A DNA stretch of 6,191 nt from Desulfoplanes sp. (GCA_028708105.1 JAQVZR010000118.1:1-6191); one strand, 5' to 3'; counted from the first letter of the stretch, positions 1 through 6,108 are shown. Numbers and translations: made by a program. Notes: generated by a model from the letters alone, not told the origin.

Positions 1-1
1 C

Positions 2-310
2 GAGGCACTGGCCTGCGGTTGTGCCTTGGTGGCAACAAGGCTTCCCGGAATTGAAGAAATTTTTAAAGAGCTGCCTGCGGAGGTCATCCGTCGGATTCCG
101 CTGCCCCGCATGGGGAGCGTTGACACCCCTGATCCCGACGATGAGACTTTGTTTGTCCAGGCATTGGCCCATGCACTTCAGGCTCAGATTGCTTCGGTGC
201 GCACAGGGTTTGATGTGCGTCAATGTTCTGCAGTCCGTGGACTCCTTGAACAGTTTACCTGGTCGGGCGTGTTTGAGCGTATTGATGCGGTCTATCACCG
301 TCTGCTTTAA
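2..310 (+). CDS. Glycosyltransferase family 4-like protein, C-terminal fragment (5' end outside window)
   Basis: Only the last 102 residues are visible; the frame is open from the first full codon and stops with TAA at 308-310. It begins EALACGCALVATRLPGIEE. This matches the conserved end of the second Rossmann domain of GT4 (GT-B fold) glycosyltransferases, where a glutamate followed by 'ALACG.P.V' and a 'LPG/GGI.E' turn contacts the nucleotide-sugar donor. The remainder is a helical tail (FVQALAHALQAQI...) that fits the C-terminal helix packing back on the N-terminal domain. Such enzymes transfer a sugar from a nucleotide donor to an acceptor, usually for lipopolysaccharide, capsule or other glycans; the acceptor cannot be told from this piece. 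An internal TTG at 26 is not a credible start because the motif lies across it. It converges on the phosphatase gene with a 33-base gap. Confidence 0.75.
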   Translation, partial: EALACGCALVATRLPGIEEIFKELPAEVIRRIPLPRMGSVDTPDPDDETLFVQALAHALQAQIASVRTGFDVRQCSAVRGLLEQFTWSGVFERIDAVYHRLL

Positions 311-312
311 GG

Positions 313-343
313 AGCCGGCGACATCCGAAGCGGGCTATTTTTT
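313..343 (+). terminator. Possible intrinsic terminator after the glycosyltransferase gene
   Basis: Three bases after the stop codon, AGCC (313-316) pairs with GGCT (333-336). After one mismatch, two more pairs form, with a loop of about ten bases. A run of six T follows at 338-343. The stem is short and imperfect, so the call rests largely on position and the T run. The run ends exactly at the stop codon of the convergent phosphatase gene. Confidence 0.35.
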
Positions 344-1198
344 CTACCCAAGGCTGAGGGCCACGGCCGTGGCGTCATCATGTCGTTTAAACCGGGGATA
401 GATATGGCAATGGGGGTCGGCTTCCTCTTCTGCCCGGATTTCTTCGAGAATGCCCTGAAGCCCCTGGTCCTGAAAACGTTTGGCAAATGTGCTAAAATCA
501 AAGGTATTTCTGAGCTCCTGTGATGGCGGAAACATGCCGTCGGTAAAGGCGATCACGTGCTTGATACCCCTGGTGGGCATGGACCCGGAAGCGATGAAAT
601 CAAGGGCTGCATCCTCGCCGTTGAGCACTCCGTAGTCTTCATTCATCCGTTCTCTGATCTGCATGATTTTGGGCAGGGCGGCCGTGCGTATGTCTTCAAC
701 ACCCCGGGCTGCATATTCCCGCATCAGTCCGAGTGTTTCCCGGTCATGATTCGTATACGGGGAAACAAGTTCAGCCTGGCCGTCGTCATGGATCACGCCC
801 ACGAGGCTGTCTCCTGTCTGCACCCATTCAAGCCTGTCGTTATGGACCCGGAAAATGGCCGCACTGGTGCTCCAGCGGTGTACTTTTTTGGTTACATCCA
901 CGCCGCTGTTTTCCATGCCCTGCTGAATATTTTTGTTGGCTAGGGGGATTGCCTGGGCCAGGGGAATGTCTTCCTGAAAAAAGGCCGACCGGGCGAGAAA
1001 AGAGGCCCACCATGCGCCTGTTTTGTTTTCAAAAAGGTCGGTGGTCAGGCTGGAGGACCCATCAAATACTCCGAACGTCTGCGTGCCGAGGAGCAGATGG
1101 TCCTCGTTGAAGGTGCCACATCCTTGTTCGCATACGCTGGAAATAGGGTATCTGGTCATGCGCGTTTCCCGTACGGGGTGATAGATGGTTTGTTGCAT
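344..1198 (-). CDS. PP2C-family serine/threonine protein phosphatase
   Basis: The 284-residue protein carries the metal-binding motifs of PP2C (PPM) phosphatases in the right order. These are NED at 31-33, FGVFDGSSS at 42-50 (metal-binding Asp46-Gly47), a STSAAIF strand near 110-116, TGDS at 128-131, FTDGMF at 218-223 and HDDATAVAL at 273-281. Such enzymes remove phosphate from Ser/Thr residues using two Mn/Mg ions and act in the cytoplasm. Usual PP2C motifs read DGxGGH and DNxT; here they are DGSSS and DDAT, so this is a divergent bacterial subgroup, but the acidic ligands are kept. There is no signal peptide, membrane segment or fused sensor domain, and no kinase or anti-sigma partner is visible. 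The start is uncertain. ATG at 1198 has no clear ribosome binding site but sits at the edge of AT-rich DNA. ATG at 1159 (MTRYPISS) has a weak GGGAA upstream and would give 271 residues. Confidence 0.85.
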   Translation of the reverse strand: MQQTIYHPVRETRMTRYPISSVCEQGCGTFNEDHLLLGTQTFGVFDGSSSLTTDLFENKTGAWWASFLARSAFFQEDIPLAQAIPLANKNIQQGMENSGVDVTKKVHRWSTSAAIFRVHNDRLEWVQTGDSLVGVIHDDGQAELVSPYTNHDRETLGLMREYAARGVEDIRTAALPKIMQIRERMNEDYGVLNGEDAALDFIASGSMPTRGIKHVIAFTDGMFPPSQELRNTFDFSTFAKRFQDQGLQGILEEIRAEEEADPHCHIYPRFKRHDDATAVALSLG

Positions 1199-1525
1199 AA
1201 AAGAATACGTTGTATATGGCAGGATATTTTTTTTGTCGCATACAAAATGTTAATCTTTGACATGACAATGAATATATAAATTCTATATGAAATTTGTGCA
1301 CTACCTAAGGGCCCGTCTCATTGTTGGAGTGCGTTGTTTTTTTGGTTTATCCCGATCCGCCGGACCCTGGAGGCAAGGGAGCTGCTTGTGCCGCACAATG
1401 TAGGGAATGCAGATTTTTGAAAAGGAGACATCCTGCCTACCGGGACGGATGGCTCAGTTTTCATTGGTGGCCAGGATGGTCAAAGGGACTTCAAAGAATG
1501 AGATGGCATTTAAAGGGAGAGCGTT
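1199..1525. other. Intergenic spacer, 327 bases, no convincing gene; possible promoters and RNA pairing
   Basis: The left part (1199-1310) is AT-rich and lies between divergent genes. On the minus strand, TTGTCA (complement of 1263-1268) followed after 17 bases by TTGTAT is a weak promoter candidate for the phosphatase gene. On the plus strand, TTGACA at 1257-1262 is a perfect -35 box but has only poor -10 partners. GCACT (1298-1302) can pair with AGTGC (1328-1332) ahead of a T run at 1337-1343. From 1355 to 1450, ATCCGCCGG can pair with CCGG-GA-CGGAT (nine pairs with a two-base bulge), enclosing about 76 bases. I do not recognise any named riboswitch or small RNA here. Confidence 0.5.
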
Positions 1526-1975
1526 ATGGACGAGCATGATGATTTTGAAGCGGAAATTGAAAAAATACAAAAGGAAAACAAGGTGCTGCTGCAAAAATTT
1601 GCAGCCTGGCTGAAACTGGCGGGCCTTGCGGAACCAACCATTGCCAGGCATGTTTCCAATATCGATTTTTATATCAACGAATTTCTGGTATACGAGGAGC
1701 CCCAGTGGCCTGAAGATGGCTTGATCCGTATCGGATATTTTTTGGGGTACTGGTTTATCAAGAAGGCCATGTGGTCCAGTGTTGCCGCCATCAAGGCCAA
1801 TGCCGCCAGTCTGAAAAAATTTTATGCCTTTATGCTGGAAGAGGATATGATTGAGAAAGAAGAATTTGAAGACCTGAAAAAGACGATACGTGAAGAAATG
1901 CCCGAGTGGACGGCAACCATGCACCGTTATGAGGACGATTCCATCAAGGATATGAACGAGGTATGGGGTATTTGA
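1526..1975 (+). CDS. Recombinase core-binding (SAM-like) domain protein lacking a catalytic domain
   Basis: The 149-residue, highly charged protein starts at ATG 1526, with GGGAG at 1515-1519 as ribosome binding site. Residues about 1-22 are a charged helix. Residues about 22-115 follow the pattern of the N-terminal core-binding domain of tyrosine recombinases. The visible cues are a FAAWLKLAGLAEPTIARHV helix-turn-helix entry, a YINEFL helix, IGYFLGYWFIKK, and the typical ANAASLKKFYAFMLEEDMI helix pair that in integrases precedes the linker. In full integrases this domain clamps DNA at the crossover site. The catalytic domain (Arg-Lys-His-Arg-His-Tyr) is absent: translation ends with an acidic tail, DDSIKDMNEVWGI, and stops normally. 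The protein may therefore be a free-standing DNA-binding protein rather than a broken integrase, since no catalytic remnant is seen downstream. Domain family is inferred from sequence pattern; function is unknown. Confidence 0.7.
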   Translation: MDEHDDFEAEIEKIQKENKVLLQKFAAWLKLAGLAEPTIARHVSNIDFYINEFLVYEEPQWPEDGLIRIGYFLGYWFIKKAMWSSVAAIKANAASLKKFYAFMLEEDMIEKEEFEDLKKTIREEMPEWTATMHRYEDDSIKDMNEVWGI

Positions 1976-2040
1976 AGAGGTAAAGATGGCAGTGCAGTCG
2001 GGAGTGCATACGCACAGCGCAGCGAATATCTCCGGTCTGT

Positions 2041-2185
2041 GTAGGGGCGACCGGTGGTCGTCCTCTGTCGGATTGTCAGATGTCGGGCGTTATCCTGGTA
2101 GGATTTTCAACGCAACAATCGTCCCTCAGTGTGATGTAAATGACAACAATTGTGCCGTATTCGGGCGATCAACCGGTCGCTCCTG
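2041..2185. repeat. Degenerate inverted-repeat (MITE-like or dispersed-repeat) element
   Basis: The left end, GTAGGGGCGACCGGTGGTCG (2041-2060) continuing TCC, matches the reverse complement of the right end (2163-2185), which reads AGGAGCGACCGGTTGATCGCCC. The two agree at about 18 positions, with one-base gaps and a few mismatches, including an uninterrupted GCGACCGGT core. About 100 bases lie between the arms, including a small ATCCT-GGT-AGGAT hairpin at 2092-2104 and an ACAATTGT palindrome. Ends of the GTAGGGGCGACC type are familiar from short non-coding dispersed repeats of many bacterial genomes. No transposase is encoded, so it would be non-autonomous. The divergence of the arms suggests an old copy. 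Exact borders and any target-site duplication are not clear. Confidence 0.55.
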
Positions 2186-2257
2186 GGCAATGTCCCATTG
2201 ATATCATTTTTTTTCAAATACGTTATTACGTCCTGAATAGTTACAAAATTTCAACGC

Positions 2258-2302
2258 ACAACGCCCTTTGCGGAAGATGATCTCTTCCGCAAAGGGCGTT
2301 GT
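2258..2302 (-). terminator. Strong perfect hairpin, probable terminator of the glutamate synthase-like gene
   Basis: ACAACGCCCTTTGCGGAAGA (2258-2277) is exactly repeated in reverse complement at 2283-2302, with a five-base loop TGATC. This gives a 20-bp uninterrupted stem starting 30 bases beyond the stop codon of the minus-strand gene. Neither side has a good T run; the minus side reads GCGTTGAAATTTTG. Termination, or a 3'-end protecting structure, is inferred from position and stem strength. Confidence 0.7.
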
Positions 2303-2332
2303 TATATGGACCGCTCTACGTATCCCCGAAGA

Positions 2333-3973
2333 TTATGCCTCGAGAATTTTTTTAGCTATCTCGTCATTGACATCGGTGATGAAGGGAATCTTGGTCTCTT
2401 TTTCTGTTTCCCGGTTAGCCGAACAAAGGTCCTCGCGGGAGAGTTCCGGCATGGAAAATTTTCGGGCTCCGGCCATGAGCTGCTGCAGACCGGCACTCAA
2501 TTTGTCGGCCAGTGTGTACATGGCGATGGCCCCGAAAGGTATCTTGGCCATTTCGTTTTTGCCCACGATTTTTTCCACATCGTAATATCCGGCAAAGATC
2601 TGTTCCGGACTGTTGCCCAGCTTGTCCACAGATGCTGGCAGTTTGGTCCAGTTGCCCTTGACGGCTTCCCGGCGCTCATGGTGCAGGGCGCCTTCGATGT
2701 TGGAGCCCAGAAAGCCTGGAATCATGAGGGCCCGGCCCATACAGATCATTTTTACAAAGGGAGCACCCAGGGCCAGTCCCTTGAAGATCTGGTCCTCCCT
2801 GGCAAAGCCGCCGGCAAAGGCCATGTCCACAACCTTTGCGCCCTTGGCCGTCAGAATGGAGGCGTATTCGTAGGCCTTGGAGTGGAGCAGGATGGAGGGA
2901 ACCCCCCAGTTTTGCATCATGTTCCAGGGGCTCATGCCCGTACCGCCGCCGGCGCCATCAATGGTCAGGAGGTCCAGCTTGGCGTCCGTTGCAAATTTGA
3001 TGGCCATGGCCAGGGCTTCCATGCCATAGGAACCCGTTTTCAGAGAAATGCGCTTGAAGCCGAGTTTGCGCAGATAGGCAATGGAAGTCATGAAGTCTTC
3101 CCTGACCTGTTCGTGGGAGGTGATGTTGGTGTACCCCAGACGGGAATGGCGGGCGAAGGAACGGATAGATTTCATTGCAAAGGCCTTCTGAACTTCGGGA
3201 TTCTCCGGGTCCGGGTCCATGAGATAGCCGCGTTTTTTGAGGAACAGGGCATAATCCAGGCTGCTTACCTCGATTTCTCCTCCGATGTCCTTGGCACCTT
3301 GCCCCCATTTGAGCTCGATGACCACATCATTGCCGTATTTGTTAATGACGTATTCGGCCACCCCGTTGTGGGTATCTTCAACGTTCATCTGGACGATGAT
3401 GGCTCCATACTCATTGTGATACCGCTTATAGGTTTCAATGCGGCGATCAAGTTCCGGAGATTTGGCGATTTTGCCTTCTCTGAACTCGGCCTTGCGGTCC
3501 ACGCCCACAACGTTTTCACCAACGACAATGGGGATACCCACCAGGGCGCATCCTGTTGCAAAAGAATCCCAATATCTCTCGGCCACGAAGGTTGACCCGA
3601 GGGCGCCGGTCATGAGGGGGATTTTCACCTTGGTCTTGATCTCTGTGCCAAAGGAGGATTCCAGGTTGACGTTGGGAAAGATGCAGTCATCGGGATTGGT
3701 GGACAGCCCGTGTGCCATGCCTTTTGCGCCATAGTTGTACCCCTGAATGCGCAGAGAATTGTAGGAAACGCCTACATGGGTGGTGTTGTCGCTGCCAGCG
3801 GTAACGCTGCCGAAATCGCGTGGGTAGAGGAGTTTGCGGCCCATCAGGCTGGACATCCAGGTCTCACACTTTCCCTGACAATCGGCACGGCACAGGGTGC
3901 ACAGGCCTGATTCGGCCGGGTTGCCGCGGTTGGAGGTTCCAAGGACGTCGTTGGATTTTTTATTCTGGTTCAT
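2333..3973 (-). CDS. FMN-binding glutamate synthase-family oxidoreductase, stand-alone
   Basis: The 546-residue protein belongs to the family of the FMN/synthase domain of glutamate synthase large subunit (GltB). The hallmark is TIDGAGGGTGMSP at about 337-349, equivalent to the DGHDGGTGAS motif that holds FMN. It is followed by a FAGGFAREDQIFKGLALGA segment (about 386-404), the phosphate-binding turn and helix of the TIM barrel. Near the N terminus Cys25, Cys28, Cys32 and Cys36 (CX2CX3CX3C) could bind an iron-sulfur cluster. There is no glutaminase domain, so an ammonia-producing partner or a different substrate is needed; the true reaction is not known from sequence. The start is set at ATG 3973 because AGGAG lies 8-9 bases upstream. 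The frame is open up to an ATG at 4027, but those 18 extra codons have no good ribosome site. No gltD-like subunit is adjacent. A terminator hairpin follows and a promoter candidate precedes it. Confidence 0.9.
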   Translation of the reverse strand: MNQNKKSNDVLGTSNRGNPAESGLCTLCRADCQGKCETWMSSLMGRKLLYPRDFGSVTAGSDNTTHVGVSYNSLRIQGYNYGAKGMAHGLSTNPDDCIFPNVNLESSFGTEIKTKVKIPLMTGALGSTFVAERYWDSFATGCALVGIPIVVGENVVGVDRKAEFREGKIAKSPELDRRIETYKRYHNEYGAIIVQMNVEDTHNGVAEYVINKYGNDVVIELKWGQGAKDIGGEIEVSSLDYALFLKKRGYLMDPDPENPEVQKAFAMKSIRSFARHSRLGYTNITSHEQVREDFMTSIAYLRKLGFKRISLKTGSYGMEALAMAIKFATDAKLDLLTIDGAGGGTGMSPWNMMQNWGVPSILLHSKAYEYASILTAKGAKVVDMAFAGGFAREDQIFKGLALGAPFVKMICMGRALMIPGFLGSNIEGALHHERREAVKGNWTKLPASVDKLGNSPEQIFAGYYDVEKIVGKNEMAKIPFGAIAMYTLADKLSAGLQQLMAGARKFSMPELSREDLCSANRETEKETKIPFITDVNDEIAKKILEA

Positions 3974-4046
3974 GGGCGGTGACTCCTGTATTTTTGGTTG
4001 ATGGTCTGTATGGAATGAATGACGCAAATGATAAAAAAACTGTTAC

Positions 4047-4076
4047 AAAATACATTATTGTAGGACGTTTCGTCAA
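4047..4076 (-). promoter_or_regulatory. Candidate sigma-70-type promoter for the glutamate synthase-like gene
   Basis: Read on the minus strand, TTGACG (complement of 4071-4076, five of six matches to the -35 consensus) is followed after 18 bases by TATTTT (complement of 4047-4052, four of six matches to the -10 consensus). This lies about 75 bases upstream of the chosen start. The -35 box sits beside a small inverted repeat, CGTTT-CGTC-AAACG (4066-4079), which could be an operator. This is pattern matching only. Confidence 0.4.
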
Positions 4077-4079
4077 ACG

Positions 4080-4435
4080 AAGAGCAAGGTTATTCTTTTT
4101 TGGCGCATTGCTTTGAGGGGAGATGTTTCGAATGATTTCGCTTGCCGGACGAACCAATAGTAAACACATTGAAATTATTTTACGCGAAGGGTGAATTATT
4201 CGGTGAAGAGTTATAAAAAAAATGAATTTGTGTTGATCTTCTTTGTTTGGACTGATAACTGCCATTCTAATCGTATTTGCTGACTCTCTTATTATTCTAC
4301 GGAGAGCGGCACACCTTTTGTCTGTATCCGCAAGGTATGTTTCTGCTCATTCGATTCAGGGAGCTGGAAAACATTTGTGGCACGCAGCGGAAAAAGTGCC
4401 GGGCTGTCCGTCAACCGTCGACCTTGGAGGAAATT
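4080..4435. other. Spacer between divergent genes, about 350 bases without a gene
   Basis: This AT-rich stretch separates the divergent oxidoreductase and small cysteine-protein genes. The frame of the downstream gene stays open back to about 4277. The translation there has no domain character, and the strong ribosome site sits at 4426, so I read it as 5' leader. TTGATC at 4233-4238 with GATAAC at 4254-4259 is a weak promoter candidate on the plus strand, with a short 15-base spacing. No hairpin terminator, RNA gene or repeat of note was seen. Confidence 0.4.
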
Positions 4436-4813
4436 ATGGCTAATATGGATTATCCTGGAGCGTGTCCCAATTGTAGTGGGATTGATGGCTGTACAAGCGA
4501 TGCGAACAAAAAAGATGCCGTCGTTCGGTATTGTAAGGGTCTGGAGATGGAGCTGAATGCATGGAAGGCTCAGCTTTATGATATCATTAGCGCTGCAGAT
4601 GACATTAAGGGCGGTGATCAGGATGCATTGGCCCATACCCTGACTATGATTAAATCCAATGTGAAGGAGCTGGAGGCCATCAAAGATCAGATGCTTGATG
4701 CCTGCCCTTCTACGGTGACTCAGGAAAAAATCATTGGCTCTAAGTTGGAAGAGCTCAGAAGTAATTATTCCAAGGCATTGGAAGTCTTGCCTGCGGGTTG
4801 GTTCGGTGGCTGA
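4436..4813 (+). CDS. Small cysteine-containing helical protein of unknown function
   Basis: The 125-residue protein begins MANMDYPGACPNCSGIDGC; the start ATG at 4436 is fixed by GGAGG five bases upstream. Cys10, Cys13 and Cys19 (CPNC followed by GIDGC), plus Cys33, make a compact N-terminal cluster that could bind zinc or an iron-sulfur centre; a fifth cysteine is Cys90. The rest is predicted mainly helical: about 26-56 (KDAVVRYCKGLEMELNAWKAQL), 62-90 (ALAHTLTMIKSNVKELEAIKD) and 95-118, with heptad-like hydrophobic spacing suggesting a helical bundle. It ends LPAGWFGG. There is no signal peptide or membrane segment, so it is probably cytoplasmic. I recognise no named family. It seems to be a single-gene unit with a long leader and its own terminator. 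Metal binding is inference. Confidence 0.75.
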   Translation: MANMDYPGACPNCSGIDGCTSDANKKDAVVRYCKGLEMELNAWKAQLYDIISAADDIKGGDQDALAHTLTMIKSNVKELEAIKDQMLDACPSTVTQEKIIGSKLEELRSNYSKALEVLPAGWFGG

Positions 4814-4896
4814 GGAGACACCACCAAAAAGAGATACTGTGTGGTCAGGTATTCTTAGAACCGTATGTTCTGGATAAAAAATATTCGATGGATTTT

Positions 4897-4938
4897 TACC
4901 CCCCAAAAGGCCCGCATATGCGGGCCTTTTGGGGGGTA
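4897..4938. terminator. Perfect 42-base palindrome, likely (bidirectional) intrinsic terminator
   Basis: The stretch is an exact palindrome centred between 4917 and 4918, 21 bases per arm. In order it holds TACCCCCC, AAAA, GGCCCGC, AT and the mirror image. Its inner part, GGCCCGCATATGCGGGCC (4909-4926), followed by TTTT and preceded by AAAA, is the classic form of a terminator working in both directions. It lies about 85 bases after the stop of the small cysteine-protein gene. There is no minus-strand gene close by on the right, so its main use is probably for the left gene. Confidence 0.8.
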
Positions 4939-5228
4939 TGGTTGAATTTCAGGAATGATGCTTTTTTGTAACCGACTGAGGAATACTATTCAGTTCTGGA
5001 ACCAGTTTTTTTGCACAATGGGGGAACCAGACGTACCCTGACGACGGCATGGACAAGGACGCAGGTCTTCATTGTACTTTTTTGAAGGCCGCGGTTACAG
5101 ATAGTGATGTCATGCGCTCCATGTAAAATTTTTTTTATGCACACGCGGGATGCATGCCGGCATTGATTGAAATCCAATATCCTGAATTGGGTTTAGTTTA
5201 ACCACAATGGAAAATGTGAGGATTTGCC
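4939..5228. other. Spacer of 290 bases upstream of the DUF364 gene, no gene seen
   Basis: Neither strand shows a credible gene. Visible are the hairpin ACTGA...TCAGT (4974-4994), an exact direct repeat GGAACCAG at 4998-5005 and 5023-5030 separated by a seven-T run, and further T runs around 5077 and 5128. There is also a ten-base palindrome ATGCCGGCAT (5154-5163). An inverted repeat CCAAT-N7-ATTGG (5174-5190) lies 39 bases before the start codon, where an operator could sit. No good -35/-10 pair was found. I do not recognise a riboswitch. Confidence 0.4.
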
Positions 5229-6047
5229 ATGCGTTTGGAAGATGAATTCAGAAAAATTATTACGAAAGTAACCGCTCAATCAACGATCCCGCCCATTGAA
5301 AAAGTCTTTTTCCCGCCTTTTTATAAAGGCGGGCAACCCAGAGATGCAGAATTTATGGCTATCAGCCTGGAAGGCGGGGCCGCGGGGCTCAGCTTTGTGC
5401 TTCTTCCGGACAGTAAAGGCGACTCCTACATGGCACTCCAGCCGTCGGATTTTATCGGCAAAGATCCACAAGAATATGCCCTTGAATTCGGCAGTGACGA
5501 TCCCCTCAAGCAGATGTTGAGCCTTGCCTGCATTAATGCCATCTGTCAGCAGGCGATGCAGGAGAGCCATTTTGAGGTGGATTCGAGCACTGATTCCCTG
5601 GGACTGTTGTCGATTTCGAAGAGTGACCGGGTCGGCATGGTCGGTTTGTTCCCTCCATTGATCAAAACCATCCGGAACGTCGGCGCGCAATTTGTTGTTG
5701 TTGAAAAAAAAGCAGATCTGATCAAACAATTTCCCCATCTTCCGATTACCCTGGATGCAGCCGAACTCCAGACCTGCAATAAGATACTGTGTACCAGTAC
5801 AACCGTTTTGAACAATTCATTGGACGACATTTTGGCCCACCGTTCTCTGGGTGCCCTGGTTGCAGTGATCGGTCCCACGGCAGGATATTTCCCCGATCCG
5901 CTGTTTGCTCGTGGCGTGGACGTGGTGGGCGGACGGATGATCAAAAACGGAAACATGTTGATCCAGCGGCTAGAGCAAGGAGAACGCTGGGGCGATGCCA
6001 CCCAGCGAACCTGCTTCCGCAAAGAAACCTATACCGGGATACTGTAG
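5229..6047 (+). CDS. DUF4213/DUF364 protein (putative heavy-metal chelation family)
   Basis: The 272-residue protein starts at ATG 5229 with TGAGGA about seven bases upstream. Residues about 5-110 fit the DUF4213 N-terminal domain (enolase N-terminal-like fold), including the GGAAGLSFVLLPD segment. Residues about 115-270 fit DUF364, a Rossmann-like domain: RVGMVGLFPPLI (134-145), FVVVEKK (155-161), CTSTTVLNNSLDDIL (188-202), then the signature VIGPTAGYFPDPLFARGVD (213-231) and VVGG. The only biochemical idea for this family comes from a solved Desulfitobacterium structure, in which the two domains form a shared cleft suggested to chelate metal; no reaction is established. Homologues are concentrated in anaerobes, often near metal-transport or cofactor genes, but no such neighbour is visible here. 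Length and both domains appear complete. The gene contains an internal hairpin described separately. Confidence 0.85.
   Translation: MRLEDEFRKIITKVTAQSTIPPIEKVFFPPFYKGGQPRDAEFMAISLEGGAAGLSFVLLPDSKGDSYMALQPSDFIGKDPQEYALEFGSDDPLKQMLSLACINAICQQAMQESHFEVDSSTDSLGLLSISKSDRVGMVGLFPPLIKTIRNVGAQFVVVEKKADLIKQFPHLPITLDAAELQTCNKILCTSTTVLNNSLDDILAHRSLGALVAVIGPTAGYFPDPLFARGVDVVGGRMIKNGNMLIQRLEQGERWGDATQRTCFRKETYTGIL
5312..5333 (+). repeat. Perfect 9-bp hairpin inside the start of the DUF364 gene
   Basis: CCCGCCTTT (5312-5320), loop TTAT, then AAAGGCGGG (5325-5333). It lies at codons 28-35 and encodes PPFYKGG. Palindromes giving the PPFYKGG peptide are known as short dispersed repeats in several bacterial groups, sometimes inside genes. 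It could equally be chance from a conserved peptide. No T run follows in the sense direction. Confidence 0.5.
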
Positions 6048-6092
6048 AGGCTGTGGGAAAACGTACTCTGGCCTCGCTGTTTGGAGTGGGTA

Positions 6093-6108
6093 GACGAACC
6101 CCTTCGTC
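6093..6108 (+). other. Small hairpin in the spacer after the DUF364 gene
   Basis: GACGAA (6093-6098), CCCC loop, TTCGTC (6103-6108). A second mini-stem, CCTG-TTT-CAGG (6110-6120), follows. No T run is present, so this is a poor terminator. It may be part of the leader of the next gene. Confidence 0.3.

Noticed and set aside
557..1110. Open plus-strand frames of about 125 codons
   Set aside because: They overlap the PP2C gene in antisense and contain no recognisable domain.
1418..1450. In-frame TGA as a selenocysteine codon in the 1349-1501 frame
   Set aside because: The only nearby hairpin (AGGA-GACA-TCCT) is short and starts about three bases after TGA, too close for a bacterial SECIS; there is also no start codon or known selenoprotein motif.
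1986..2201. 71-codon open frame with a fair ribosome site (GAGG) just after the core-binding protein
   Set aside because: It runs through the left and right arms of the inverted-repeat element and its translation is low in protein-like features.
2306..3595. Long 429-codon open frame on the plus strand
   Set aside because: It lies antisense to the securely identified FMN oxidoreductase and its translation has no domain character; it is a mirror of that gene's codon bias.
4378..4393. TGGCACG resembling the -24 element of a sigma-54 promoter
   Set aside because: The -12 TTGCW element is missing at the required distance; the sequence there is GGAAA.
4277..4435. N-terminal extension of the small cysteine protein from ATG 4277
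   Set aside because: There is no ribosome site at 4277, the translation is unremarkable, and GGAGG is perfectly placed before ATG 4436.
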